Source: a virus. From it: a stretch of DNA of 64,000 bases. Positions 8,568-18,663 of this stretch are shown here, in pieces (the first letter of the stretch is position 1; each line of letters starts with the position of its first letter). The notes under the pieces are model-generated. The model searched no databases, was not told the origin of the DNA, and worked only from the letters and a program-made list of their open reading frames with translations. Position numbers and translations under genes: made by a program. Location: the IMG/VR virus record IMGVR_UViG_3300017917_001434, positions 25,593-89,592 of that record. One strand, 5' to 3'.

Positions 8568-11500
8568 ATGGCAAGACAACAACAGAAAGATTATAAATTT
8601 ACACCTGGCGGTGCTGGTGTAGGTACTGTTAAGATCCCAGGCAACTATGAGATCGCAGATATTTTAACGATCTTAAATGCTACAGATCAAACATTTATCT
8701 ATAACTTTGCTGATCCAGATCTGGGTGCTTCAGTAACATTTAGCAAAGAATACGACAGCGATTTTCCGCAGGCACAGGATGGTGTAACTACAATTACACT
8801 GGTGACCAGCACCAGTTCAATGAATGCCAGCGATAGTCTTGCTATTTACATTGAAACTGAATCGCAATACATTCGTCCTTGGCCGTTTGGCACTGATGCT
8901 GTTGAACGTATGCGTACATCAAATCCACAGTCACTAATTGACGCTGACTTTGAATACGGTTTACAAAATACCAAATGGCAATCATTGTCATTGAACAATG
9001 ACATTCCAAGTTTGTACGAATTGCCTGGCAGTGAACTAACTATTAATACTTCAGGATATGCTACATTCATTGGCGCAAATACAATCGCTAGCAATTCAGA
9101 TACCAGTATTGAAGTTACTAACCAGTCCGGAACAGCAACACCAAACTGGGCTACAGATGACTATGCTCTTGTAGTTAACCCATACGTGGCTAATCCTCCA
9201 CCGACAACATATATTACAGCTAACGTAGTTAACAGTAACCAACGTGCTATTACAGTGGCTAATGCGCAACCATACAGTGCCAATGATGAATTAATTATGG
9301 TACAGTTGCCTGGTACAAATACAACTACAGTGGCCACAGGTATTACCAGTGGTGCTACTACTTCTTTAGTGTTAACTAGTGGAGCTGGCTTTGCTATTGA
9401 CCAACAAATTTTAGTACAGACTAACACTACCAATCTTTGGGAATTGATGACCGTAACTAATGTAGCAACAAATACTCTAACAGTTGTGCGTCGTAGATTA
9501 AACACTAACAGCGGTAACGTAAACATTGACGCAGGTCGAGGTGTACGTATTGTCAGCAACGTTGAAATTGCTCAGGTCGTTACAGTTGACAGCGCAACAC
9601 AATTTAGTTTGAACCGTGGTTGGATGAATACTACCCCAGTTAAAAACATGTTAGCTGGTAGTGTAATACAAAAACTTAACAAAGATCCAGGTACAGCCAG
9701 TGGTGCTAACGTTGAAATTATTAAACTTACCACAATTGGAACTGGTACTGGTAACTTAGCTACTATTGCTCGTGGACAAGTGGGTACTACCGCAATTAGC
9801 GCAGCACCAGAAGGCAGTCCAATTATTCGTTTAACAGGATTATTCCAAGCAGGCAATAGTGAAGTTCCACTAGTAGGTGCTTATATCACTGACAACGGGC
9901 ATACAGCCAATAACTTTATCAGTACAGCACAGCACAATAACAGTAACACTGAAGGTTTATATCAAATTTACCAAGCTGATACAAATTACATATTCTGGTA
10001 TCCACGTAGATTGACAGGTCTACAACTTGGTTATCCTCTAAACAAATTTGACACTCAGTTACGTAAAGCAGAAACCTACACTGGTGCACTGATTCCTGTA
10101 AGCTCAATTAGCAGTGATGGCTTAAATCCAAGCACAATTACAGTTACTACACCTTATGCTCACGGTCTAAGTCCAGGTACACCATTAATTGTTGACATTA
10201 CCAGTGCAGCAGGTAACTTAACCTATGGTGAAGGTTCATTTACTACACTAAGTATTCCTTCAACAACAACATTTACATACCAAGCCAAGACTGGACGTCC
10301 AGTAACTGGTAGTATCACTGCTAACGTGTATGTACGTCCAAGTGCGTTCTTTGTACACAGACCGTTTGACGGCGGTGTGTTAATTGGATCAGGAACTCCA
10401 CACCGTGGCGCTATGGCAGCACGCCAAAGTAAGAAATACTTCCGTTACCAATCTGGTAAGGGTCTAGTATGGACAAGTGGTACATTATTAAGTACAAACT
10501 TTGACGTAGCTAACGTAAGTGCTACAGGTACAGCAGTAAGTGGTAATACTATTAGCATCACTACAGAAGTTGAACACTATCTACAAATTGGTGCAAACGT
10601 AAAATTAAGCGGTGTGACCACTAGCGGCTACAACGGCTTCTACCGTGTGGCAGGTATTACCGGCGATAGCACATTTACAGTAGGATTAAACGGTACATTA
10701 GGTAATGTTACTCCAGTGCTAGACACACAACCAAAACTTAACCTAATGGGTTGGCACGGTGGTGCTGTACGTGCTGGTATTTTTGATGAACAAAACGGTG
10801 CGTTCTGGGAAAACAACGGTACTAACATTAACGTAGTACTACGTTCAGCAACGTTCCAATTGGCAGGTACATTAAACATGGAAACTGACAGTAACTATGT
10901 AACCGGCGACGGTAACTGTCGTTTCTTGGAACAATTAAAAATGTACGATCGCATTGTAGTTCGTGGTATGAGTCACACTGTGACCAGTATCATTGATAAC
11001 AATACAATGACTGTGAGTCCGCCATGGCGTGGCATACGTAATCAAACACGTGTTAAAGCAAGTCGTGTTATTGACCGTCGTGTTCCACAGAGTGAATTTA
11101 ATATTGATCGAGTAGATGGCACAGGTCCAAGTGGTTATGTGTTAGATGCAAGTAAGATGCAGATGTTGTTAATTCAGTACACATGGTACGGTGCCGGTTT
11201 CGTTGACTTTGGCCTACGTGGCCCATTGGGCAATTACATTATGTGTCATCGTTTCCAAAACAATAACGTGAACGACGAAGCATACTTCCGCTCAGGTAAC
11301 TTACCAGTACGTTATTCAGCTAACAATGAAGGTCCTACAGCTAAACTAGCTAATGCTATTACTGCCGGTGATACAGTGTTATATGTTGATAATGATAAAC
11401 AATTCCCGCAGGCAAACGTAGCCTACCCATTCTATGTACAAGTAGACAACGAAGTTATTAAGGTAAGTGGCCATACTCCTGGTACTAAGCAGTTTACTAA

Positions 11501-12596
11501 CCTAACACGTGCTGCTACCTACACATTGTGGCAAGATGGTTCAAGTAAATCATTTACCATGGGTAATGCCGCAAGTCACAGCGGTAATGTTTCAGTAGCA
11601 CTGTTAGATGCTACGTCAAGCCCAACATTGAACCACTGGGGTTCTGCGGTAATCATGGACGGTGGGTTTGACCAAGACCGTGGTTATGCGTTTACCTATG
11701 CACGTAACAACATGGCGTTACCAACAGCTGCTGACCAAAAATCTACAGTGTTCTTGATGCGTCTAGCACCAAGTGTAAGTAACACCATCATTGGTGACCT
11801 AGGCGACCGCGATCTAATTAATCGTGCGCAGTTGATTCTAGAAAATATGTTTGTTAACGTAACCGGTGGCCGTTACTTAGTTGAAGGTATTTTGAATCCA
11901 ACTAACATCGATGGTAGAACTATTCAATGGATTGATTTGAATGTAGAAAACACTGGTAACCAACCAAGCTTCACACAGTTTGCTACAGCGTTTAGTTTCA
12001 ATGCTGGTCAAACTGGTGGTATAGTTCCGGCAGCACAGGGACAAGCAGGTGGTGTTGACCGCACTGGTACTTCAACTAGTATCTCTGGTTTCCGTTATAT
12101 TAACTATGCTAAACTTGGCTCGACTGTTGGTATGATAACCAGTGGTGCTGGTACAGGCGCTAACATCAGTGTTTGGGAACTAAGTACATCCAGTGCTGCT
12201 GTTAACCAAACAACTAGTGCGGTTATTGTACACGAACAAGGGTCGGGATTTGCAGTAGGTGACACTATATTGATTCCAGGTAACCTATGGGCCAACAGTA
12301 CAACATCTGGTTCAACATTTGGTAGTAACGCAGCTAACTTTGTGTTATTAACTGTTACCAGTGTTGCATCTGGTGTAGCAGGCGGCGAACGCTTATTTGG
12401 TATTCCAGTAAGTACAACCAACTCAGGCTTCTTAGACTTGACCAAAGTTAAACAGATTGGTACTAGTGCTATTCCAGGTACAGAAGTTTATCCAGATGGT
12501 CCAGAAGTATTGGCTATTAACGTAACAGCAATTACTCCTACATCGGGTACTCCAACTGGTGACTTCCAAATTACGTTCTCAGAAACACAAGCGTAG
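8568..12596 (+). CDS. large virion structural protein (1342 residues)
   Basis: A very long beta-rich protein without Cys-rich or enzymatic motifs. The N terminus (MARQQQKDYKFTPGG) is followed by an ordered domain with RPWPFGTDAVERMR, and the middle has WYGAGFVDFG and MCHRFQNNNVNDEAYFRSG, a block recalling large structural proteins of T4-like cyanophages. It starts one base after the previous stop and is followed by a strong terminator, so it closes the operon begun at 4726. Likely a baseplate, fibre-base or tail component; which one cannot be told from sequence alone. Confidence 0.65.
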   Translation: MARQQQKDYKFTPGGAGVGTVKIPGNYEIADILTILNATDQTFIYNFADPDLGASVTFSKEYDSDFPQAQDGVTTITLVTSTSSMNASDSLAIYIETESQYIRPWPFGTDAVERMRTSNPQSLIDADFEYGLQNTKWQSLSLNNDIPSLYELPGSELTINTSGYATFIGANTIASNSDTSIEVTNQSGTATPNWATDDYALVVNPYVANPPPTTYITANVVNSNQRAITVANAQPYSANDELIMVQLPGTNTTTVATGITSGATTSLVLTSGAGFAIDQQILVQTNTTNLWELMTVTNVATNTLTVVRRRLNTNSGNVNIDAGRGVRIVSNVEIAQVVTVDSATQFSLNRGWMNTTPVKNMLAGSVIQKLNKDPGTASGANVEIIKLTTIGTGTGNLATIARGQVGTTAISAAPEGSPIIRLTGLFQAGNSEVPLVGAYITDNGHTANNFISTAQHNNSNTEGLYQIYQADTNYIFWYPRRLTGLQLGYPLNKFDTQLRKAETYTGALIPVSSISSDGLNPSTITVTTPYAHGLSPGTPLIVDITSAAGNLTYGEGSFTTLSIPSTTTFTYQAKTGRPVTGSITANVYVRPSAFFVHRPFDGGVLIGSGTPHRGAMAARQSKKYFRYQSGKGLVWTSGTLLSTNFDVANVSATGTAVSGNTISITTEVEHYLQIGANVKLSGVTTSGYNGFYRVAGITGDSTFTVGLNGTLGNVTPVLDTQPKLNLMGWHGGAVRAGIFDEQNGAFWENNGTNINVVLRSATFQLAGTLNMETDSNYVTGDGNCRFLEQLKMYDRIVVRGMSHTVTSIIDNNTMTVSPPWRGIRNQTRVKASRVIDRRVPQSEFNIDRVDGTGPSGYVLDASKMQMLLIQYTWYGAGFVDFGLRGPLGNYIMCHRFQNNNVNDEAYFRSGNLPVRYSANNEGPTAKLANAITAGDTVLYVDNDKQFPQANVAYPFYVQVDNEVIKVSGHTPGTKQFTNLTRAATYTLWQDGSSKSFTMGNAASHSGNVSVALLDATSSPTLNHWGSAVIMDGGFDQDRGYAFTYARNNMALPTAADQKSTVFLMRLAPSVSNTIIGDLGDRDLINRAQLILENMFVNVTGGRYLVEGILNPTNIDGRTIQWIDLNVENTGNQPSFTQFATAFSFNAGQTGGIVPAAQGQAGGVDRTGTSTSISGFRYINYAKLGSTVGMITSGAGTGANISVWELSTSSAAVNQTTSAVIVHEQGSGFAVGDTILIPGNLWANSTTSGSTFGSNAANFVLLTVTSVASGVAGGERLFGIPVSTTNSGFLDLTKVKQIGTSAIPGTEVYPDGPEVLAINVTAITPTSGTPTGDFQITFSETQA

Positions 12597-12610
12597 TTGC
12601 GGTAATAACA

Positions 12611-12640
12611 AAAATAGGACCTCCGGGTCCTATTTTTTTT
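12611..12640 (+). terminator. terminator of the first structural operon
   Basis: AAAATAGGACC (12611-12621), TCCG loop, GGTCCTATTTT (12626-12636) and further Ts: 11-bp stem, strong. Confidence 0.88.
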
Positions 12641-12648
12641 GCTAAATA
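12641..12648 (+). promoter_or_regulatory. late promoter box GCTAAATA
   Basis: Six of eight positions match TATAAATA, including the whole TAAATA core; it lies right after the terminator and 24 bases before the 1530-residue fibre gene. Confidence 0.5.
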
Positions 12649-12672
12649 CTAAAACAGATATGAGCTAAAAAG

Positions 12673-15600
12673 ATGTCCTTAATTAGACCACGTTTTTCAC
12701 AACTTAATACAGTCGTAACAACTATCGACGATCCAATGACCGTGCTGAATAAAAGCGGCACATCAGCTAACATTGACGTTGGATTTATTATAAACAGAGA
12801 TGGCGGCGCTAGTTCAAACCTAGCAATGATCTGGGACCAGACCGCTAACAACTTTGCTTTTGGTTTTACTACAGCCAGTGGACTTACCAATGCTAACATA
12901 TCCATTGGTACATACGCTAATCTGCGTGCTGGAAGTTTCATTGGTGACGGTAGTCAACTAACTGGAATCAATACCAGCACTGATAAAATATTTTCAGGCA
13001 ATAGTAATGTCGTAGCAACATCAAATTATGTAAACATAGCAATAAACAACAGTAACGTAATATCGATACTAGACGATCTAGACACTCCAGGATATAACGA
13101 CACCACCAAAGGTGATGTACGAATAAATGGTACGGTTAATATCACTGGTCAGGCCTATGCTAATTCAGGATTAGCTGTTAGAGGTGGAGTTGAAGCTAGA
13201 GAAAACAATGCAGGAAGTTGGTCAACTCTAAGCAGTACTATACCACTGGTAGCAAGAAATACTGGTAGTGACACAGTAGCGTTTGGTTTGTATAACAGCG
13301 CAGGTGATAATGAAAATATACTTCTGGTTAATTACCGCGGAAATTTACACATCAACAGTGGATCCAGCGATTTTGTTATAGTTAGCAATCGCGGAACTAT
13401 AGTAAATGTTGAGACTGTATCAACTTCTACCAGCACAGGTGCTTTACAGGTCAAGGGCGGCGCAGGTATTGCTGGCAACTTATATGCCGCAACACTCTAC
13501 GGCAATATTGGCGGTGGTAGTACTCTTTCAAATGTCTATGTAACCGGCAGTTTAATTCCTACAGCAAACATAACCTATGATTTGGGTAGTCCAACGCAAC
13601 GCTGGCGTGATGGTTGGTTTAGCGGCACTACTATCTACATTGGCTCTGAAGCAATGAGTGTAGATGAAAACGGTAAATGGTCATTTACCTCCAAAGGTGC
13701 TACAGTTGAATTAGGTAAAGAAGCAGATTTTAATCCTCCAAGTGCTAACATTTCTGGTAATGTGACCGCATCAGCATTTAATTTTGCCAATGGTGTATCA
13801 ATGATGTCTGTAATTTCCAGTGCTATCACAGATACAAACACCGCTATGAAAGGTTATGTTGACGGGCATGTTAACAGTTTATCTTCAAATGCAGCGGTAC
13901 AGGCCGGCGAGTTGGCTAATCTGTGGGCTAATGCAGGTGCACAATCGTCAACTATAACCACAGCCAATACTAACATGAAAGGTTATGTTGACAGCACTAT
14001 TACTACAGCCAATACCAATTTAAAAGGTTATGTTGATGGACAGATTACAAATTTAGTCAATGGCGCACCAGCGACCCTGGACACATTAAAAGAGTTAGCT
14101 GCCGCATTAGGTAACGATGCTAATTTAAGTGTAACTATAACCAATCAGATTGCAAACGTAAACAGTAATATTACCACAGCTAATACTAATATGAAGGGTT
14201 ACATTGATGGACAACTATCATCAGTAACCGCTAACACTGGTGTACAAGCAGGTCTTATATCATCAGCAGAAGCAAATATAACACTAGCCAATACCAATAT
14301 GAAGGGCTATGTTGATGGGCAAATATCTACCGCTACTTCAGCAATAACCACAGCTAATACTAACTTAAAAGGTTATGTTGATGCAGCTAACACAATACAG
14401 TCAAATCAAATCTCAGGTGCTAACTCAGCAATAACCGCAGCTAATACCAATATGAAAGGTTATGTTGATGGCGAAATAACCACAATAGTTAGTAGAATAG
14501 ATGCCGCAAACTCAGCAATAACCACAGCTAATACTAACTTAAAAGGTTACGTTGATTCTGCCAACACTATACAATCAAATCAGATCGCAGGCGCTAATTC
14601 AGCAATAACCACAGCTAATACCAACATGAAGGGTTATGTTGATGGGCAGATATCAACTACCACCTCAGCAATAACCACAGCTAATACCAATATGAAGGGT
14701 TATGTTGATGCGCAGGTGTCAGGTGCGAGCGGATATGGTAATGCTAATGTAGCCGCATACTTACCAACCTACAACGGTAACTTAACTACTGCTGGTATCT
14801 ATACTGATGGATATTTCTATGCCAATGGCACTGCTGTAAGTTTTAGTGGTGGCAGCAGTTCTTATGGTGATAGTAATGTAGCTGCGTACTTGACTACAAA
14901 CCAATATGCAGTTATAGGTAACATCACTACAGCCAATACCAATATGAAAGGCTATGTTGATGCGGCTAACACAATACAGTCAAATCAGATCTCAGGTGCT
15001 AACTCAGCAATAACCACAGCTAATACCAACATGAAGGGGTATGTGGACGCACAGATCACAAACTTAGTTAACGGTGCTCCGGCTACTCTTGATACCCTAA
15101 ATGAATTAGCCGCAGCTCTGGGCAACGATGCCAATTTAAGTGTGACTATAACCAATCAAATTGCAAATGTTAACAGCAACATTGGTACTGCTAATACCAA
15201 TATGAAGGGTTATGTTGATAGTATTGCTTACAGTAACTCTAGTGTGGCAAGTTATCTGCCCTCATACTCTGGTAACGTAGCGTCATTAACTGTTGCTGGT
15301 AACATAAATGTTGTAGGTAACTTATTGGCCAAAGGACTCAAAGGTAGTGATGGTCAATTACTATCTGCTACAGAAACTGGTCTAGCCTGGGTAAGTTTAG
15401 GCAACAGCCCACTGATTACCGACGACAATGGGACTACTGTTCAGACCAATGGACTGTTTGTTAATGTTGAAATTGACAGCAGTAATGTTGCTCGTTTTGA
15501 ACCCAGCAAATTAACAGTATTTGGCAATGTCTATGCTGGCACCTTCTACGGTGATGGTAGTCAATTAACTGGTATAGCCGGTGAATATGGCAACGTTGAT

Positions 15601-17265
15601 GTGGGCACATACCTGCCGACTTATAACGGCAACATAGGTAACTTAACATTAAACAGTTCGGCTACGATATTTGCTGGCAATACCACAGCAAATATTACCA
15701 TTGGGGCAACTACTTGGGGAGCCGAAGCCGTAAATAGAAAAATAACCATTGGCGGCATCGGGCAAAAGATTTACTTTGATGGTAACAGTAGCCAATACAG
15801 TTACATGGATGATGATGAATTCTACATCTATGACGGTAAAAATAATGCCACAGCTTACTACAAAGCTAATCAGTTTGCACTTAATCGCAATGACTATACT
15901 GGTTATTTTGATGCTGGCCCAGGTACTCTAACTATTGGAGCCTATGTAGGCAACGATCGATCCTTTGTAGCCAACCTAAATATGGTTACTTGGGGTAATA
16001 GTACCGTCAGAACTACGATCGGTAACACTGGTATTACAACCACCGGAAATGTTACCGCGGGTAATGTAAGTGCCACTAACTTAACTGGTACACTACTAAC
16101 AGCCGCACAAACTAATATTACATCAGTTGGTAACTTGTCAAGTTTATCAACCAGTGGCACCGTTAGTGCTATTGGTCAAGTGCGTGCTAATAGTGGAATT
16201 GCTTCCACTAGTACAACCACTGGAGCATTAACAGTTATCGGTGGTATCGGTGTTAGTGGTAACGTATACACCGGCGGTATTGTTGATATTACCAGCACTG
16301 CCGCAAGTACAAGTACGTCAACTGGCGCACTGATTGTTGATGGTGGTGCCGGTATTGCTGGCAATGTTAACGCAGGTAACGTAAGTGCTACTAACTTAAC
16401 TGGTACACTACAAACAGCTGCACAGCCAAGTGTCACCAGCGTAGGTACGTTGACTAGTTTAGCTGTAAGTAACGGTCTAGCGGCTACTTTTGCTGTAACC
16501 GCCAACTCGTCAACATTTACAGATACTGTAAATGTTTCTACAACAAATAAAGTTATACGAGTAGTAAACAATCTACAAGATATTCATTTTAATGCTAATT
16601 TGGGTACCGGTAGCTACAACAATCTTGTTCAAGCCCGAGATGGCGGCATTATATTCTCTAACGGTACCCAAGGACAAGGTAACTTAACTATCGGTCCATG
16701 GATTTCAGGAACATCAGGAATTAGAATTGTTGGAAATACCGGACAAGTTACTGTTCCTGGTTTCTTAAATATCAACAGTAACAATAATGCTACTGCTATT
16801 GTGAACGGTGGTACCAACGGTGTTGGTAACATTGGTGCCAGTGGTGCTGGATTTAACACAGTATTTGCTCGTGCTACATCAGCACAGTACGCTGACTTAG
16901 CCGAGATCTATACCAGCGATCGCGACTATGTTCCGGGCACTGTACTAATATTTGGTGGTGAGCAAGAAGTTACTGTCAGCACGGAGTCACATGATCCGCG
17001 TGTAGCAGGTGTTGTATCCACTAACCCAGCCTACATCATGAACAACTCCTGTGATGGTGTAGAAGTTGCTCTACAAGGTCGTGTGCCAACTAAGGTACAG
17101 GGTCCTGTAAACAAAGGTGATAGACTTGTGACCAGTAGTACACAAGGTGCTGCAGAACGCTTAGACATGACCAAATATCAACCAGGTTGTATCATTGGTA
17201 AAGCACTAGAAGCTATTGCCGATGATAGTATACAAACTATCGAAGTTGTGGTTGGTCGCGTCTAA
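12673..17265 (+). CDS. long tail fibre with tandem coiled-coil-like repeats (1530 residues)
   Basis: The N-terminal 350 residues are beta-type with a DLGSPTQRWRDGW fibre motif. Residues about 385-860 hold 13 copies of a unit with core ANTN(M/L)KGYVD, spaced by AANTIQSNQI or similar, which looks like a long trimeric helical or beta-helical shaft. Then come more beta repeats (SLTTSGTVSAIGQV, GALTVIGGIGVSGN). The last 130 residues match the end of the 724-residue fibre at 5979 (SAQYADLAEIY, VSTNPAYIMN, IEVVVGRV). No good Shine-Dalgarno precedes the ATG. Probably a receptor-binding or whisker-like fibre. Confidence 0.75.
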   Translation: MSLIRPRFSQLNTVVTTIDDPMTVLNKSGTSANIDVGFIINRDGGASSNLAMIWDQTANNFAFGFTTASGLTNANISIGTYANLRAGSFIGDGSQLTGINTSTDKIFSGNSNVVATSNYVNIAINNSNVISILDDLDTPGYNDTTKGDVRINGTVNITGQAYANSGLAVRGGVEARENNAGSWSTLSSTIPLVARNTGSDTVAFGLYNSAGDNENILLVNYRGNLHINSGSSDFVIVSNRGTIVNVETVSTSTSTGALQVKGGAGIAGNLYAATLYGNIGGGSTLSNVYVTGSLIPTANITYDLGSPTQRWRDGWFSGTTIYIGSEAMSVDENGKWSFTSKGATVELGKEADFNPPSANISGNVTASAFNFANGVSMMSVISSAITDTNTAMKGYVDGHVNSLSSNAAVQAGELANLWANAGAQSSTITTANTNMKGYVDSTITTANTNLKGYVDGQITNLVNGAPATLDTLKELAAALGNDANLSVTITNQIANVNSNITTANTNMKGYIDGQLSSVTANTGVQAGLISSAEANITLANTNMKGYVDGQISTATSAITTANTNLKGYVDAANTIQSNQISGANSAITAANTNMKGYVDGEITTIVSRIDAANSAITTANTNLKGYVDSANTIQSNQIAGANSAITTANTNMKGYVDGQISTTTSAITTANTNMKGYVDAQVSGASGYGNANVAAYLPTYNGNLTTAGIYTDGYFYANGTAVSFSGGSSSYGDSNVAAYLTTNQYAVIGNITTANTNMKGYVDAANTIQSNQISGANSAITTANTNMKGYVDAQITNLVNGAPATLDTLNELAAALGNDANLSVTITNQIANVNSNIGTANTNMKGYVDSIAYSNSSVASYLPSYSGNVASLTVAGNINVVGNLLAKGLKGSDGQLLSATETGLAWVSLGNSPLITDDNGTTVQTNGLFVNVEIDSSNVARFEPSKLTVFGNVYAGTFYGDGSQLTGIAGEYGNVDVGTYLPTYNGNIGNLTLNSSATIFAGNTTANITIGATTWGAEAVNRKITIGGIGQKIYFDGNSSQYSYMDDDEFYIYDGKNNATAYYKANQFALNRNDYTGYFDAGPGTLTIGAYVGNDRSFVANLNMVTWGNSTVRTTIGNTGITTTGNVTAGNVSATNLTGTLLTAAQTNITSVGNLSSLSTSGTVSAIGQVRANSGIASTSTTTGALTVIGGIGVSGNVYTGGIVDITSTAASTSTSTGALIVDGGAGIAGNVNAGNVSATNLTGTLQTAAQPSVTSVGTLTSLAVSNGLAATFAVTANSSTFTDTVNVSTTNKVIRVVNNLQDIHFNANLGTGSYNNLVQARDGGIIFSNGTQGQGNLTIGPWISGTSGIRIVGNTGQVTVPGFLNINSNNNATAIVNGGTNGVGNIGASGAGFNTVFARATSAQYADLAEIYTSDRDYVPGTVLIFGGEQEVTVSTESHDPRVAGVVSTNPAYIMNNSCDGVEVALQGRVPTKVQGPVNKGDRLVTSSTQGAAERLDMTKYQPGCIIGKALEAIADDSIQTIEVVVGRV
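13820..15230 (+). repeat. tandem repeats coding for ANTNMKGYVD units
   Basis: Thirteen degenerate copies of a unit coding for (T)ANTN(M/L)KGYVD with variable spacers, some copies repeated as longer near-identical blocks (for instance the block with NLVNGAPATLD at about 14049 and again at about 15060). Likely a site of copy-number variation by recombination. Confidence 0.8.
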
Positions 17266-17272
17266 AAACCTC

Positions 17273-17301
17273 TTGACTTTTACTCAAAAAGGCTGTACAA
17301 T
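17273..17301 (+). promoter_or_regulatory. sigma70-type promoter of the DNA ligase gene
   Basis: TTGACT (17273-17278), 17-base spacer, TACAAT (17296-17301). A hairpin AATACGC/GCGTATT (17299-17305 with 17323-17329) places its left arm on the -10 box and its right arm directly before the ATG, so only read-through RNA can form it. Confidence 0.7.
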
Positions 17302-17331
17302 ACGCTTATACTTAATTAATAGGCGTATTCT

Positions 17332-18663
17332 ATGGACTTTCCTTGGCAGGTAATCAGCGCACTAGAAACACACAATCTGCGCACTAACAAAGAACAAATT
17401 ATTGAAGCGCAAGTCAGTGAAAAGAATACAGAATTCTTTGCAGGCTGTAGACTTGCTCTTGATCCTATGATTACATTTGGGGTTCGGCAAATTGATGAAA
17501 AAACCAATGAACCTCCTAAACCCGGTACTGGCACAGGACTCAGCTGGGCAGGATTCCAACAACTAGCCGACCGACTGTCTAGTCGCGCCCTAACAGGCAA
17601 CGAAGCACAAATAGCACTTACACATGCACGTCAAAAAGCCACAGTAGAACAGTGGAACCTGTGGTATCGCCGCATTTTAATTAAAGATCTACGCTGCGGT
17701 GTAACAGAAAAAACAATTAACAAAGTAGTGGAGAAACATAATGCTAAAGATTACGCTATTCCTGTGTTTACTTGTCAACTTGCTCACGACAGCGCCAATC
17801 ATGAAACTAAGGTTACGGGACAGCGACTCATCGAAGTCAAACTTGATGGAGTACGTGTTATTGCTATTGTCTATCCAAATGGCACTGTTAGTCTTTTTAG
17901 CCGGAACGGTAAACAGCTAACAAACTTCCCATTGGTTGAACAACAACTGAGCAAACACGCTATATTTTTTGCTGAACCCATAGTACTTGATGGCGAAATT
18001 ATGAGTGCTAGTTTTCAGGATTTAATGAAACAAGTACACCGTAAAAGTGATGTACAGAGCGAAGATGCCGTACTAAATTTGTTCGACATCATAACATTAC
18101 GCGAGTTTCAAGCTGGTCGCAGTGAACACAGGCAAATTGACCGTAGTGTAAGTTTAGCACATTGGTACAATCAATTTGCTGATCATATGCCCAATGTTAC
18201 AGTAGTAGGGCAAGAGCTAGTTGACTTAAATACAGATGAAGGGCAACAGCGTTTTAAACAAATTAACGCGGAAGCCATTGCTGGTGGGTACGAAGGTATT
18301 ATGATCAAAGACCCAGAAGCAGTGTACGAATGTAAACGTACAGTTAATTGGCTTAAACTCAAGCCATTTATTGAAGTTAGTTTGGAGGTTAAACATGTGG
18401 AAGAAGGTACTGGAAGGAATGAAGGACGACTTGGCGCCCTTGTTTGCGAAGGAATCGACGATGGGCGACAGATATCTGTCAATGTTGGTAGCGGTTTCAG
18501 TGACAGTGATCGTAGCCTGTTTTGGAGCGATCGTAGTAGAATTATTGGAAATATTGTGGAAGTGAGAGCAGATGCTGTTACGCAAAATCAAGACGGCACT
18601 TACTCGCTACGTTTTCCTAGGTTCTTGCGTTTTAGAGGCTTTGAAATTGGCGAAAAACTATAA
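17332..18663 (+). CDS. ATP-dependent DNA ligase
   Basis: 443 residues. The N-terminal helical domain is followed by the adenylation motif I, VKLDGVRV, with the AMP-accepting Lys at about residue 170, motif III-like LFSRNGK, LDGEIM (motif IIIa/IV region), EGIMIKDP (motif IV) and WLKLKP (motif V), then a compact OB-fold domain ending RFRGFEIGEKL. This resembles the T4 gp30 type (487 residues). It seals nicks in phage DNA during replication and recombination. Its own promoter is 30 bases upstream. The last quarter overlaps two genes in another frame. Confidence 0.93.
   Translation: MDFPWQVISALETHNLRTNKEQIIEAQVSEKNTEFFAGCRLALDPMITFGVRQIDEKTNEPPKPGTGTGLSWAGFQQLADRLSSRALTGNEAQIALTHARQKATVEQWNLWYRRILIKDLRCGVTEKTINKVVEKHNAKDYAIPVFTCQLAHDSANHETKVTGQRLIEVKLDGVRVIAIVYPNGTVSLFSRNGKQLTNFPLVEQQLSKHAIFFAEPIVLDGEIMSASFQDLMKQVHRKSDVQSEDAVLNLFDIITLREFQAGRSEHRQIDRSVSLAHWYNQFADHMPNVTVVGQELVDLNTDEGQQRFKQINAEAIAGGYEGIMIKDPEAVYECKRTVNWLKLKPFIEVSLEVKHVEEGTGRNEGRLGALVCEGIDDGRQISVNVGSGFSDSDRSLFWSDRSRIIGNIVEVRADAVTQNQDGTYSLRFPRFLRFRGFEIGEKL
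18395..18565 (+). CDS. small membrane protein gene nested out of frame in the ligase gene
   Basis: A 56-residue frame in the +1 frame of the ligase. GGAGG (18384-18388), one of the best Shine-Dalgarno sequences of the window, is 6 bases before ATG 18395. After a charged N terminus, the product has one hydrophobic helix (LSMLVAVSVTVIVACFGAIV) and ends in a short amphipathic tail. It could be a holin-like, anti-holin or inner-membrane regulatory peptide; no family is recognised. The next gene starts in the same frame 6 bases after its stop. Confidence 0.55.
   Translation: MWKKVLEGMKDDLAPLFAKESTMGDRYLSMLVAVSVTVIVACFGAIVVELLEILWK

Noticed and set aside
9161-10107. Long antisense frames in the 1342-residue gene
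   Set aside because: These are low-complexity shadows of a Thr/Asn/Val-rich coding strand; no promoters or start signals.
13820-15230. Repeats as a CRISPR array
   Set aside because: Repeat lengths and spacing follow codons of one long frame, spacers are themselves repeated, and no cas genes are near.
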